From: Octadecabacter ascidiaceicola
GTDB taxonomy: Bacteria; Pseudomonadota; Alphaproteobacteria; Rhodobacterales; Rhodobacteraceae
Direction of reading: 5' to 3'
NCBI RefSeq assembly: GCF_900185015.1
Contig: NZ_FXYD01000004.1
Span: 394,490-458,489, forward strand
Length of the DNA stretch: 64,000 bases
The notes beneath the pieces were generated by a model. It made no database searches and was not told where the DNA came from. It saw nothing but the letters and a program-made list of their open reading frames with translations. The position numbers were made by a program, and so were the translations under genes. Positions 17,596 through 26,847 of this stretch are shown in pieces (position 1 is the first letter of the stretch; each line of letters opens with the position of its first letter).

Positions 17596-18393
17596 ATGGA
17601 CGACATGAAACGCTGGATACCCTTTATCAAGTCAGACCCGCATGTGGCTGTCGTTCGCCTGCAAGGGACGATTGCAGCATCAAGCCGTTCGTTGAATGAC
17701 CGTGGGCTGACAGATTCTATCGAAAAGGCGTTTCGCAGCAATCCTGCGGCAGTGGCGCTGGAAATCAGCTCTCCGGGCGGATCGCCTGTGCAGTCCTCAT
17801 TGATCGCCGCGCGTATTCGCCGCCTGGCCGAGGAAAAAGACATTCCTGTTTACGCCTTCGTTGAAGACGTCGCCGCGTCAGGTGGCTATTGGCTTGCGAC
17901 AGCAGCGGATGAGATCTGGGTTGATCGTGGGTCTATTGTTGGCTCCATCGGTGTGATTTCCGCGGGCTTTGGCCTGACCGGAACACTGGAGAAAATCGGT
18001 GCAGAGCGCCGTGTTTACACCGCGGGTAAATCCAAAAGCATGCTCGACCCGTTTCAGGCTGAAAAGCCAGCGGACGTGAAGCGCCTCAAGGGTTTGCTTG
18101 AAGACATGCACGAGTTCTTTAAGGATCACGTGAACGCGCGCCGTGCTGGAAAACTGGCCGATCAGGACTTGTTCACAGGTGATATCTGGGTCGGTGAAAA
18201 GTCTATCGAAGTGGGGTTGGCCGACCACGTTGGCCACCTCGTCCCAACGATGAAAGACCGCTTTGGCGACAAGGTGAAGCTCCGCCGTTTCGGGCAGAAG
18301 AAATCCTTTATGTCGCGTTTCGGGATGCAGATCGTAGATGACACGGTCGCAGGCATCGAAGAACGCGCAGCCTATGCGCGGTTTGGACTGTAA
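17596..18393 (+). CDS. S49 family signal-peptide-peptidase-like serine protease
   Basis: A 265-residue SppA/SohB-type peptidase with a Ser-Lys dyad: Ser95 in DVAASGGYWLA and a Lys in GKSKSMLDPF (Lys145 or Lys147, the latter more likely by family pattern). There is no evident N-terminal membrane anchor, unlike classical SppA, and the length fits the short single-domain subgroup. The next gene starts directly after its TAA. The 35-base gap from the ABC-2 permease suggests co-transcription. Substrate is unknown; clean-up of signal peptides or membrane proteins is the family role. Confidence 0.9.
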   Translation: MDDMKRWIPFIKSDPHVAVVRLQGTIAASSRSLNDRGLTDSIEKAFRSNPAAVALEISSPGGSPVQSSLIAARIRRLAEEKDIPVYAFVEDVAASGGYWLATAADEIWVDRGSIVGSIGVISAGFGLTGTLEKIGAERRVYTAGKSKSMLDPFQAEKPADVKRLKGLLEDMHEFFKDHVNARRAGKLADQDLFTGDIWVGEKSIEVGLADHVGHLVPTMKDRFGDKVKLRRFGQKKSFMSRFGMQIVDDTVAGIEERAAYARFGL

Positions 18394-18555
18394 ATGATTT
18401 TTAAAATTGTCTCTCTGTTTCTGGTTGGCATGGGCGTGCTTGCGATGTTTGGCAAGCTTACGGTGCCGGGTGCGAAACGATTTGCTGACGCGAAGTGCCG
18501 GTCCTGCGGGAAGTTCACTTTTGGAAAACCCTGTACCTGCAAGGAACGCAATTAA
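18394..18555 (+). CDS. 53-residue membrane-anchored zinc-ribbon-like protein
   Basis: A short frame between two coupled genes: it starts directly after the peptidase TAA (TAAATG) and its own TAA is followed at once by the antiporter ATG. It has one N-terminal membrane helix (about residues 2-19) and a C-terminal pair of cysteine motifs, CRSCGK and CTCKE, that would suit a zinc knuckle. The exact tiling between neighbours argues it is translated. No function is known to me. Confidence 0.75.
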   Translation: MIFKIVSLFLVGMGVLAMFGKLTVPGAKRFADAKCRSCGKFTFGKPCTCKERN

Positions 18556-19542
18556 ATGCTCAATTGGCTATCTATTCCCGCTGGTCCCGTGACGGATTGG
18601 GCCTTCACAATTGTTGGCTTGGTTCTGCTGCTTTTGGCGGGTGACAGCCTTGTAAAGGGTGCGGTGAATATGTCGCTGCGCCTTGGCGTTCCTGCGCTGA
18701 TTGTGTCGCTGACAGTTGTTGCCTTTGGTACCTCTGCACCTGAACTGTTGATCGCGATCCAAGCGATTGTTGATGGCATACCGGACTTGGCGCTGGGCAA
18801 TGTTGTCGGCTCGAACACGGCGAACGTGCTGTTGGTCTTGGGTGTGCCTGCGATGATGGCCGTGATGCACACGAGCGGATGCGACTCTCGCAACAGTTAT
18901 TTGCAGATGCTTGGTGGGTCGTTGCTGTTTATCGCACTGGCCTATCGAGGTGTGTTTGATTGGATTGCAGGCATTGTGTTGCTAGCAGCATTGGCGGCCA
19001 TGTTGGTCACGGCGGCGCTGGCAGCGCAACGTCACCGCAAGGAAGATCAAGCTTGTGAAGAGGATGAACTGGAGGATCTTGATGGCGCTGATCCGGATCT
19101 TCCGTGGTCCAAGATCATTTTGTTTCTCGTACTTGGGCTAATTGGTTTGCCGCTTGGTGCGAATTTGCTAGTTGAAGGTGCGTCTAACATCGCGCGTGAC
19201 TATGGCATTTCTGACGCTGTAATTGGTTTGACGCTTGTCGCGGTTGGAACGTCTTTGCCGGAACTGGCGACCACAGTTATGGCGGCTTTGCGTCGTCAAG
19301 CAGATGTCGCGATCGGTAACGTCATTGGGTCCAACATGTTTAACCTGTTAGGGATCATCGGTGTCGCGTCGCTTGTTGGGCAGATCCCTGTGAAAGACAT
19401 CTTCTTTGAACGTGATTTTTGGATCATGTTGGGCGCGACGCTTGTGTTGATCCCGTTTGTGTTTTTCAAACTCGACCTGACGCGCATCTGGGGTATCGTC
19501 CTGACGGCGCTGTACGTCACCTACTTGTTCATGGTGCTCTGA
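18556..19542 (+). CDS. Calcium/sodium antiporter of the CaCA family (YrbG-like)
   Basis: A 328-residue inner-membrane cation exchanger with the duplicated Na_Ca_ex domain. The two alpha-repeat motifs are GTSAPELLIA (about residue 58) and GTSLPELATT (about 231), each followed by the GN-VGSN element. An acidic cytoplasmic loop (about residues 163-185, CEEDELEDLDGADPDLPW) separates the halves. It is tiled between the small zinc-ribbon gene and the SDR gene, with a TGATG junction at its end. Confidence 0.93.
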   Translation: MLNWLSIPAGPVTDWAFTIVGLVLLLLAGDSLVKGAVNMSLRLGVPALIVSLTVVAFGTSAPELLIAIQAIVDGIPDLALGNVVGSNTANVLLVLGVPAMMAVMHTSGCDSRNSYLQMLGGSLLFIALAYRGVFDWIAGIVLLAALAAMLVTAALAAQRHRKEDQACEEDELEDLDGADPDLPWSKIILFLVLGLIGLPLGANLLVEGASNIARDYGISDAVIGLTLVAVGTSLPELATTVMAALRRQADVAIGNVIGSNMFNLLGIIGVASLVGQIPVKDIFFERDFWIMLGATLVLIPFVFFKLDLTRIWGIVLTALYVTYLFMVL

Positions 19543-20312
19543 TGCCTGCTGCGCTGATCACAGGTGGCGGTGCGCGGCTTGGTAAGGCGATGGCGCTTTA
19601 TCTTGGGCAGCGCGGCTATGATGTGGCGGTGCATTACAATTCTAGCGCTAAGGGTGCTGAGGACGTTGCTGCAACGTGTGGCGGGAAATCTGTCGCGTTG
19701 CAGGCTGACCTTTTAGACGAAGCCCAAATACATGACCTGCTGCCAGAGGCAGCACAGCAGCTTGGGCAGCCAGTCAACGTTTTGGTGAACAACGCGTCGA
19801 TTTTTGAATACGACACCATCGAAACCGCGACCAAAGACAGCTGGGACCGTCATATGGGGTCCAACCTGCGGGCACCGTTTGTTTTGACGCAGGCGTTTGC
19901 AAAGCAAGCTCCCGAAGCGGGAACAGACGAAAACGGTGAAAGCATAGCGAATGCTTTGGTCGTCAACATGCTCGACCAACGGGTTCGGAAAATGACGCCG
20001 GAGTTCATGACTTATACTTTGGCAAAGATGGGGCTTTGGGCGTTCACACAAACCGCAGCAATGGGCCTCGCGCCGCACGTGCGGGTGAATGCGATTGGGC
20101 CAGGGCCGACGTTGCAGGGGCTTCGCCAATCGGATGCGCACTTTGAAGGTCAGCGAAGCAACACTGTTTTGAAGCGCGGAGCGAACCCGTCAGACATAAC
20201 TGCGGCGTTAGGTTACTTTCTTGATGCGCCAGCGGTTACTGGGCAATTGTTGTGTGTTGATGGTGGCCAGCATATCGGTTGGAAAACGCAGGATATTCTG
20301 GGTGTTGAGTGA
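19542..20312 (+). CDS. SDR family oxidoreductase, pteridine-reductase-like
   Basis: A 256-residue short-chain dehydrogenase. The cofactor motif is TGGGARLGKA (residues 7-16); the Arg in TGx3RxG is the pattern of pteridine reductases and FolM-type dihydromonapterin reductases. NNASIFE, a Tyr-x3-Lys (YTLAK) and NAIGPGPTL follow. A longer frame exists upstream, but the ATG overlapping the antiporter stop gives the normal N-terminus. Reduction of a pterin is the likely activity, inferred from the motif. Confidence 0.82.
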   Translation: MPAALITGGGARLGKAMALYLGQRGYDVAVHYNSSAKGAEDVAATCGGKSVALQADLLDEAQIHDLLPEAAQQLGQPVNVLVNNASIFEYDTIETATKDSWDRHMGSNLRAPFVLTQAFAKQAPEAGTDENGESIANALVVNMLDQRVRKMTPEFMTYTLAKMGLWAFTQTAAMGLAPHVRVNAIGPGPTLQGLRQSDAHFEGQRSNTVLKRGANPSDITAALGYFLDAPAVTGQLLCVDGGQHIGWKTQDILGVE

Positions 20313-20611
20313 CGCCTTCTGGTAGACTCCGCGACAACTTGTGCACCGCTAGTTTAATTCGTCATAAATCGGTTACTTTTCTTTAATGTTTTCAGGTATT
20401 TGTCGCGATAAAAATTAATTCCTGTTTTGTTTCAATGAGTTATAGGAATGCCTAAAAAATAGGCAGTCCCACTAAGGGGTAAGAAAACAAGGAATTTTTC
20501 GACGTCAGGCGGATTTGCCCACGAGGTTATCCACAGATTCCGTGGGTATGTTTCGCCTTGCAAGGGGTGCTTTGCCATTGCAGCGCGACACGAGAATCAT
20601 AGGTTAGGGAT
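20313..20611. other. 299-bp AT-rich intergenic region upstream of uvrC
   Basis: No open frame or RNA gene is evident. Its first half is AT-rich relative to the surroundings. It holds a 6-bp hairpin with an A5 loop (TGCCTA/TAGGCA, 20449-20465) and a consensus DnaA box. The uvrC promoter must lie here, but no clear -35/-10 pair stands out. Confidence 0.6.
20527..20535 (+). promoter_or_regulatory. Consensus DnaA box upstream of uvrC
   Basis: TTATCCACA is an exact match to the strong DnaA-box consensus. It sits 76 bases before the uvrC ATG, flanked by inverted repeats CCCACG (20518-20523) and CGTGGG (20541-20546). A single box could let DnaA regulate the uvrC operon; it is not enough to suggest an origin. 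A 9-mer match can also arise by chance. Confidence 0.45.
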
Positions 20612-22477
20612 ATGAGCAGCGAAACCAGTGACATTCAGACCGGACATGACGTCATTCAGGGCTATCTACGCACACTGGATAGCTCTCCGGGAGTATACCG
20701 TATGCTCGATAGCGAAAGCCGTGTGCTTTACGTTGGTAAGGCGCGCAACCTGAAGAACCGTGTTAGCAACTACGCACGTCCGGCGGGGCATTCCGCGCGC
20801 ATCGCAACTATGATTTCACACACCGCAACGATGATGTTCCTGACAACGAAAACGGAAACCGAAGCGTTGTTGTTGGAACAGAACCTGATCAAGCAGCTGA
20901 AGCCCAAATACAACGTGCTGCTGCGCGACGATAAATCGTTCCCGAATATTCTGATCTCTGGCGATCACGATTTCCCGCGTATCGAAAAGCACCGCGGCGC
21001 GAAAAAGAAAAAGGGTAACTACTTTGGACCCTTCGCCAGCGCGGGCGCAGTGAACCGCACGCTCAACACGATGCAACGAGCGTTCCTGCTGCGAAATTGC
21101 ACCGACAGCGATTATGAAAGCCGCACGCGGCCCTGTTTGCAGTACCAGATCAAACGTTGTTCTGCGCCGTGCGTCGGAAAAATTGGCGAAGATGACTATA
21201 AGCAGCTTGTGAAGGATGCTGAGCGGTTCTTGTCGGGTAAGTCCACTGAGATGCAGGCCAGTTTAGCCGAGCGGATGGCCAAGGCGTCCGAGGAGTTGGA
21301 GTTCGAACGCGCCGCCGCATTGCGGGATCGCATCAAAGCTCTGACACAAGTGCAGACATCTCAAGGAATTAACCCGCGTGGTGTGACCGAAGCCGACGTA
21401 ATTGCGCTGCACACGGATGGCGGCCAAGCTTGCGTGCAGGTGTTTTTTATTAGGGCCAATCAGAACTGGGGCAACAAAGACTACTATCCGCGTATCTCAG
21501 GGGATGAGGACGCAAGCGAAGTCATGCAGGCCTTCGTTGGGCAGTTCTATTCTGACCGCGAACCTCCGCGCATGTTGTTGTTGTCGCACGGGCTCGACGA
21601 TGAAGACTTGGTGATCGAGGCCTTGGCGGAAAAGGCAGGTCGTAAGGTTGAGGTGATCGTGCCGCAACGGGGCGAAAAGGCCGAGCTGGTCAGCAATGCT
21701 GCGCGTAATGCGCGCGAAAGTCTGGGTCGTAAGATGTCAGAAACCGCAACGCAGGCGCGTTTGCTGCGCGGACTTAAGGACGCGTTTGATTTGCCAGAGG
21801 TGCCGCAAAGGGTTGAGGTTTACGATAACTCGCACATTCAAGGGGCGTTCGCAGTTGGCGCGATGATTGTCGCTGGGCCTGAAGGGTTCGACAAAAACCA
21901 ATACCGTAAGTTCAACATCAAAGGCGAAGATCTGACACCCGGCGATGACTTCGGGATGATGAAGGAAGTCCTGACGCGGCGTTTCAAGCGTTTGTTGAAA
22001 GAAGATCCCGACCGCAAGCTGGGCACGTGGCCTGGGTTGTTGTTGATTGACGGTGGCGCTGGGCAAGTCAGTGCCGTTCGCGAAATCATGTCCGAGTTGG
22101 GCGTTGGCGATGTGCCTATGGTCGGTGTGGCCAAAGGCGTGGATCGTGACCACGGCAAGGAAGAGTTCTACCGTACGGGCAAGCCCGTCTTTGCACTGCA
22201 ACGCAACGACCCTGTTTTGTATTTCGTACAGCGGATGCGCGATGAAGCACACCGGTTTGCGATTGGAACCCACCGTGCGAAAAGAGCCAAGGCGATTGGG
22301 GCGACACCGCTTGATGATGTGCAAGGCGTGGGTGCGAAGCGCAAACGCGCGTTGTTGCAGCATTTTGGATCGGCAAAGGCTGTGGGCCGCGCGGCTCTGG
22401 CCGACTTGAAAGCCGTAGACGGGATTTCGGACAGCATTGCCGAGACGATTTATGGGTACTTCCATGAAAAAGGATAG
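20612..22477 (+). CDS. uvrC: Excinuclease ABC subunit C
   Basis: A 621-residue endonuclease that makes both incisions in nucleotide excision repair. The N-terminal GIY-YIG domain (about residues 25-105; [20 protein letters not shown]), the UVR segment near 205-240, the RNase H-like domain with VYDNSHIQG (about 406), and the C-terminal helix-hairpin-helix repeats are present in the standard order. Length matches the family. pgsA and moaD-moaE follow on the same strand. Confidence 0.97.
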   Translation: MSSETSDIQTGHDVIQGYLRTLDSSPGVYRMLDSESRVLYVGKARNLKNRVSNYARPAGHSARIATMISHTATMMFLTTKTETEALLLEQNLIKQLKPKYNVLLRDDKSFPNILISGDHDFPRIEKHRGAKKKKGNYFGPFASAGAVNRTLNTMQRAFLLRNCTDSDYESRTRPCLQYQIKRCSAPCVGKIGEDDYKQLVKDAERFLSGKSTEMQASLAERMAKASEELEFERAAALRDRIKALTQVQTSQGINPRGVTEADVIALHTDGGQACVQVFFIRANQNWGNKDYYPRISGDEDASEVMQAFVGQFYSDREPPRMLLLSHGLDDEDLVIEALAEKAGRKVEVIVPQRGEKAELVSNAARNARESLGRKMSETATQARLLRGLKDAFDLPEVPQRVEVYDNSHIQGAFAVGAMIVAGPEGFDKNQYRKFNIKGEDLTPGDDFGMMKEVLTRRFKRLLKEDPDRKLGTWPGLLLIDGGAGQVSAVREIMSELGVGDVPMVGVAKGVDRDHGKEEFYRTGKPVFALQRNDPVLYFVQRMRDEAHRFAIGTHRAKRAKAIGATPLDDVQGVGAKRKRALLQHFGSAKAVGRAALADLKAVDGISDSIAETIYGYFHEKG

Positions 22478-22599
22478 AATTGGTTCGAATTGGCTTCGCC
22501 AATCCGACAGGCCTCGGCTTCGCCTCGGATAAGTTGAGTATTTATGAGCCAAAGAAGCTTGGAGTGGCGTGTGAATTGGAAAGGGCATAGACAGATCGT

Positions 22600-23262
22600 A
22601 TGACGTGGAACATTCCCAATATCCTGACGCTTTTGCGTCTGCTGGCCGCCCCCGGTGTGGCCATCATGTTTTTGTATTTTGCGCGGCCCTATGCGGACTG
22701 GTTTGCGCTAATCTTGTTTGTTGTGGCCGCGACGACCGATTGGGTCGATGGGTATCTTGCTCGTGCATGGAACCAACAAACCAAATTTGGCGCAATGCTG
22801 GACCCGATTGCTGATAAAGCGATGGTTGTCATTGCGCTGCTGGTCATATGTGGCTTTTCGGGGATGAACCCTTGGATATTGTTGCCTGCAATCCTGATCA
22901 TGTTTCGTGAGACATTTGTGTCTGGTTTGCGGGAGTTCTTGGGGGATACGGCAGGAACATTGAAAGTGACACCGTTGGCCAAATGGAAAACTGCAACGCA
23001 GATGACGGCGATCGCAGTTCTGTTTTCTACCGGCGCATTCGAGCACTATTTTGGGATGCAGACGCTCGGAATGGACGCTGGGATCGTTGAAGACGTGCTA
23101 TTTGGTGATGCTCCGGATGAGTTGGGGTTGATCTGGAAGTATAAGGGTATGATTTGGAGCTGGTGGGTTGGGATCGTCCTGTTGTGGATCGCAATGGTTT
23201 TGACAGTCATCACAGGCGCGGACTATTTGCTCAAAGCTATGCCGTTCCTAAAGGAGGAGTGA
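22600..23262 (+). CDS. pgsA: CDP-diacylglycerol-glycerol-3-phosphate 3-phosphatidyltransferase
   Basis: A 220-residue membrane enzyme of the CDP-alcohol phosphatidyltransferase family that makes phosphatidylglycerol phosphate. The catalytic motif D-G-x2-A-R-x8-G-x3-D-x3-D is complete (Asp50, Gly51, Ala54, Arg55, Gly64, Asp68, Asp72), and several membrane helices surround it. The 122-base gap from uvrC contains only short GC-rich hairpins. The TGA overlaps the moaD ATG, and an AAGGAGG sequence at its end serves moaD. Confidence 0.95.
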   Translation: MTWNIPNILTLLRLLAAPGVAIMFLYFARPYADWFALILFVVAATTDWVDGYLARAWNQQTKFGAMLDPIADKAMVVIALLVICGFSGMNPWILLPAILIMFRETFVSGLREFLGDTAGTLKVTPLAKWKTATQMTAIAVLFSTGAFEHYFGMQTLGMDAGIVEDVLFGDAPDELGLIWKYKGMIWSWWVGIVLLWIAMVLTVITGADYLLKAMPFLKEE

Positions 23263-23507
23263 TGCAGGTTCTCTATTTTGCATGGGTGCGTGAGCGCATT
23301 GGCGTGCCGCGCGAGGAGGTTGAGACCTCCGCTGTGACAGTGAATGATTTGGTTGTTGAACTACGTGCCCGTGAAGAACGTTATGATGCTGCATTTGCGG
23401 ATACTTCGGCGTTGCGCGTTGCACTTGATCAAGAACTGGCGGAGTTTGACGCACCCCTTTCCGGCGTTCGGGAAGTGGCATTCTTCCCGCCGATGACCGG
23501 CGGATGA
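23262..23507 (+). CDS. moaD: Molybdopterin synthase sulfur carrier subunit
   Basis: An 81-residue ubiquitin-like protein that ends in Gly-Gly, the C-terminus that is thiocarboxylated to carry sulfur into molybdopterin. The N-terminus MQVLYFAWVRERIG is typical. Start and stop overlap pgsA and moaE respectively, so the large and small molybdopterin synthase subunits are translationally coupled. Confidence 0.94.
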   Translation: MQVLYFAWVRERIGVPREEVETSAVTVNDLVVELRAREERYDAAFADTSALRVALDQELAEFDAPLSGVREVAFFPPMTGG

Positions 23508-23941
23508 TCCGCGTCCAATCAGAGGCGTTTGACGCCGGCGCGGAGCTTAACGCGTTTTCAACCCAAGCTGCCGGTGCAGGCGCTGTTGTCAGCTTCACAG
23601 GCGTCGTGCGTGACGTGACGGGCGGGTTGTCCGGCATGGAGATCGAGCACTACGAGGGCATGACCGAAAAAGCGCTGGGCGCAATTCGCGCGGACGCGAT
23701 GCAACGGTGGGAGCTAGCGGACTCCCTGGTTATTCACCGGTTTGGGCGTCTTGAGGTTGGTGAGGTTATCATGATGGTCGCAACGGCCTCAAAACACCGC
23801 AAGGACGCATTTGAGGCAGCGGAGTTTTTGATGGACTACCTCAAGTCCCGCGCACCGTTCTGGAAGAAAGAAATTACCGCTGATGGGGCTGATTGGGTCG
23901 CGTCAAAAGATGAAGACGAAGACGCCTTATCGCGGTGGTGA
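23504..23941 (+). CDS. moaE: Molybdopterin synthase catalytic subunit
   Basis: A 145-residue MoaE. Conserved parts are VVSFTGVVRD, EHYEGMTEKAL, IHRFGRLEVGEVIMMVA and the C-terminal KSRAPFWKKE, which contains the catalytic lysines. It overlaps moaD by 4 bases. Its last 15 bases overlap the 3' end of the convergent tag gene, so both genes share coding sequence at their C-termini. Confidence 0.95.
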   Translation: MIRVQSEAFDAGAELNAFSTQAAGAGAVVSFTGVVRDVTGGLSGMEIEHYEGMTEKALGAIRADAMQRWELADSLVIHRFGRLEVGEVIMMVATASKHRKDAFEAAEFLMDYLKSRAPFWKKEITADGADWVASKDEDEDALSRW

Positions 23942-24499
23942 GGCCAGCGCCTTGCACGGTTCGTGTTGTGGGCAGGTTGTCAGGTGGTCGTTGACTAAAC
24001 CACAGGCCTGCATCCACGCATAGACGATTGTCGGGCCGCAGAATTTGAAACCCATTTTCTTTAAGTCTTTGGAAAACTGCGTTGAAATATCCGTATAACC
24101 GGGAACGTCCACAAGGGTCTCGCGGTTTGTTTGGAGCGGCTTTCCGTCAACATAAGACCAGCACAGCGCCGAGAAATCGTCTATCTTCAGATACGCTTGC
24201 GCGTTGCCGATAGTCGCTTGGATTTTACCGCGGTGGCGGATGATGCCATCGTTTTGCAACAGCCGTTCAACGTCTTCTTCGCCCCATGCAGCGATGATTT
24301 CAGGGTCAAAACCTGCGAACGCTTCGCGGAAATTATCGCGTTTTTTCAGGATAGTGATCCAGCTTAACCCTGCCTGAAACCCGTCAAGAATAAGCTTTTC
24401 CCAAAGCGCGCGGCTGTCCCACTCCGGCACACCCCATTCGGTGTCGTGATAGTCCGTGTAGATAGGTTCTGAACCGGCCCAGCCGCAACGTTCTGACAT
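23927..24499 (-). CDS. tag: DNA-3-methyladenine glycosylase I
   Basis: A 190-residue base-excision repair enzyme. It begins MSERCGWAGSEPIYTDYHDTEWG, with Cys5 and His18 of the zinc snap, and ends with the matching His/Cys in CPQHEPCKAL. The central helix-hairpin-helix region (LILDGFQAGLSW, RHRGKIQATIGNA) is also present. The frame is open to 24535, but GGGAGGAAAC upstream of the ATG at 24499 decides the start. Confidence 0.95.
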   Translation of the reverse strand: MSERCGWAGSEPIYTDYHDTEWGVPEWDSRALWEKLILDGFQAGLSWITILKKRDNFREAFAGFDPEIIAAWGEEDVERLLQNDGIIRHRGKIQATIGNAQAYLKIDDFSALCWSYVDGKPLQTNRETLVDVPGYTDISTQFSKDLKKMGFKFCGPTIVYAWMQACGLVNDHLTTCPQHEPCKALASPPR

Positions 24500-24598
24500 C
24501 GTTTCCTCCCAGAATATCCGTCCAATTGAATTCAAATGCGCGCCCTTTACCAGCCCTTAAAGGTGCGTGTGCAAATAGGGGGATGAAGGGATCTGGGT

Positions 24599-25402
24599 AT
24601 GGGATTGAAAAGGCCGACAAACGCTTGGGACGACCAAACACCGCGTGATCCGTTGGAATACGCGATCAGTGTGCGTGATCGGGATGTTTTGTCGATGGTG
24701 CGCACCGCGCTCGCTACGAATAATTGCCAGCTCGCCTTGCAGCCCGTGCGTACAACGGCCGCCGGATTTCCTGTCGCGTTTCATGAGTGCTTGATCCGGG
24801 TGATGGATGAAACGGGCCGCATTATTCCCGCAGCCCAATTCATGGGGCAGATTGAGGAAACCAGCCTCGGACGAGACATTGATGCCGCGAGTTTGCGGCT
24901 CGCGTTTCAGCTTCTCAAGCATCATCCCAATCGTCGTCTTTCCGTGAATGTCTCGGCGCGGTCTCTCGGAGATGCTGCGTGGCGTCGCGTTCTTGAGGAA
25001 GAGTTGGCAAGCGGGACAATAAACGCAGAGCGTATGATCCTTGAGATCTCTGAAAACAGCGCGATGCAATTACCGGAAGTCGTGATCCGTTTCATGGAAG
25101 AAATGCAACCGCATGGTTTAGCGTTTGCGTTGGACGATTTTGGTGCTGGCCTGACAGCGTTCCGGCACCTAAAAGATTTCTTCTTTGATCTCGTGAAAGT
25201 CGATGGTCACTTCACCCGCAACATTGATCAAGATCCAGACAATCAGGTCCTGGCTGAAGCGCTTATTGCTGTCGCACATCAGTTTGAAATGTACGCAGTC
25301 GCCGAAAGTGTCGAATCACAGGCCGAGGCAGATTTCTTGATTTCGGTCGGGGTGGATTGCGTTCAGGGGTACCATTTTGGCGTCCCGAAATTCTCTTTTT
25401 AA
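24599..25402 (+). CDS. EAL-domain protein, probable c-di-GMP phosphodiesterase
   Basis: A 267-residue stand-alone EAL domain. The signature reads ECL (Glu63-Cys64-Leu65) instead of EAL. The residues for metal binding and catalysis known from the family are otherwise in place: Asn117, Glu149, Asp179-Asp180 in DDFGAG, Lys200 in KVDG, Glu236 in ESVES and Gln256 in VQGYHFG. Activity is therefore likely. There is no attached sensory or GGDEF domain and no close operon partner. Confidence 0.87.
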   Translation: MGLKRPTNAWDDQTPRDPLEYAISVRDRDVLSMVRTALATNNCQLALQPVRTTAAGFPVAFHECLIRVMDETGRIIPAAQFMGQIEETSLGRDIDAASLRLAFQLLKHHPNRRLSVNVSARSLGDAAWRRVLEEELASGTINAERMILEISENSAMQLPEVVIRFMEEMQPHGLAFALDDFGAGLTAFRHLKDFFFDLVKVDGHFTRNIDQDPDNQVLAEALIAVAHQFEMYAVAESVESQAEADFLISVGVDCVQGYHFGVPKFSF

Positions 25403-25581
25403 CGTTAAACATCATGCGCGTTGCCGCAGTGCGGCGATGTGAACACCGCGTCTCCGTTGCGGAAATTGACTTCACGTCATATGCAAGGCTAACGGCAGCA
25501 GTAGGGCAATGCGTAACTTTCATGTTTCGAAATGTCTTGTTGCACCGTCGCTTAATGCCGGAATTATAGGGAACACCTTCA

Positions 25582-26757
25582 ATGACCAACGTAGTTATCG
25601 CATCTGCAGCCCGCACAGCCGTGGGCAGCTTTGGTGGCGCATTCGCCAACACTCCAGCCCACGATTTGGGTGCAGCCGTTCTTACAGAAGTGGCCGCACG
25701 TGCGGGTGTTGACCCGTCAGAAGTTTCCGAAACGATTCTCGGTCAGGTGCTGACAGCGGGCCAGGGCCAAAACCCTGCGCGCCAAGCACACGTCAATGCG
25801 GGCTTTTCTAAAGAAGCGTCTGCTTGGTCGTTGAACCAGGTTTGTGGTTCCGGCCTTCGCGCCGTTGCGCTGGGCGCGCAACACATCATGCTCGGCGATG
25901 CGTCCATCGTCGCAGCGGGTGGTCAAGAAAACATGACAATGTCGCCTCACGCACAAGCGATGCGTGCTGGTCAGAAGATGGGCGACATGAAGCTCGTCGA
26001 TACCATGATCAAGGACGGCCTTTGGGATGCGTTCAACCAGTACCATATGGGTCAAACCGCTGAAAACGTGGCTGAGCAGTGGCAGATTTCCCGCGACATG
26101 CAGGACGAATTCGCAGCTGGTTCGCAGAACAAAGCTGAGGCTGCGCAGAAGGCTGGCAAGTTCGCGGATGAAATCGCAGCGTTCACAATCAAGACCCGCA
26201 AGGGCGACATCGTTGTGGACCAAGACGAATACATCCGCCACGGCGCGACGCTTGAGGCAATGGCGAAGATGCGCCCTGCGTTCACCAAAGAGGGCACCGT
26301 AACAGCCGCCAACGCATCTGGCCTGAACGACGGCGCTGCCGCGACGTTGCTGATGTCCGCTGATGATGCTGAAAAGCGCGGGATTGAGCCACTGGCCCGC
26401 ATCGCATCTTATGCAACTGCTGGTTTGGACCCGTCCATCATGGGTGTCGGCCCGATCTATGCATCCCGCAAGGCATTGGACAAGGCGGGTTGGTCCGTTG
26501 ATGACCTCGATCTTGTTGAAGCAAACGAAGCCTTCGCGGCACAAGCCTGTGCTGTGAACAAGGACATGGGTTGGGACCCAGCCATCGTAAACGTCAACGG
26601 CGGCGCGATCGCAATTGGCCACCCGATCGGTGCGTCTGGCTGTCGTGTTTTGAATACGCTGTTGTTCGAAATGAAGCGCCGCGATGCGAAGAAAGGTCTC
26701 GCGACCTTGTGCATCGGTGGTGGTATGGGCGTCGCTCTTTGCGTTGAGCGTCCTTGA
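25582..26757 (+). CDS. phaA: Acetyl-CoA C-acetyltransferase (beta-ketothiolase)
   Basis: A 391-residue thiolase that condenses two acetyl-CoA to acetoacetyl-CoA. Cys88 in [11 protein letters not shown], the His in [14 protein letters not shown] and the Cys in TLCIGGGMG are present. It is followed by an acetoacetyl-CoA reductase gene, the phaA-phaB pair of polyhydroxybutyrate synthesis. No phaC is in the window. The 179 bases upstream must hold the promoter. Confidence 0.94.
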   Translation: MTNVVIASAARTAVGSFGGAFANTPAHDLGAAVLTEVAARAGVDPSEVSETILGQVLTAGQGQNPARQAHVNAGFSKEASAWSLNQVCGSGLRAVALGAQHIMLGDASIVAAGGQENMTMSPHAQAMRAGQKMGDMKLVDTMIKDGLWDAFNQYHMGQTAENVAEQWQISRDMQDEFAAGSQNKAEAAQKAGKFADEIAAFTIKTRKGDIVVDQDEYIRHGATLEAMAKMRPAFTKEGTVTAANASGLNDGAAATLLMSADDAEKRGIEPLARIASYATAGLDPSIMGVGPIYASRKALDKAGWSVDDLDLVEANEAFAAQACAVNKDMGWDPAIVNVNGGAIAIGHPIGASGCRVLNTLLFEMKRRDAKKGLATLCIGGGMGVALCVERP

Positions 26758-26847
26758 TTTATTTTGCATCCGCAGCGTAATATTATTGCGCTGCGGAAAA
26801 CATGCAGGTAACAACATTACCGAACAGATTCCTTGGAGGAGATTATT

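Noticed and set aside
20313..20611. Replication origin, on account of AT-richness and a DnaA box
   Set aside because: Only one box was found, and there is no dnaA, hemE, parAB or other origin-linked gene next to it.
22480..22520. GGTTCGAAT resembling a tRNA T-loop after uvrC
   Set aside because: No acceptor stem, D-arm or anticodon arm can be built around it; it is part of short GGCTTCGCC-type hairpins.
21737..22588. 283-codon open frame antisense to uvrC
   Set aside because: It lies fully opposite the well-supported uvrC coding sequence, has no recognisable domain and an odd composition; it is a by-product of codon bias.
25717..26817. 366-codon open frame antisense to phaA
   Set aside because: Opposite a canonical thiolase, rich in Cys, His and Arg with no family pattern, and without a ribosome-binding site.
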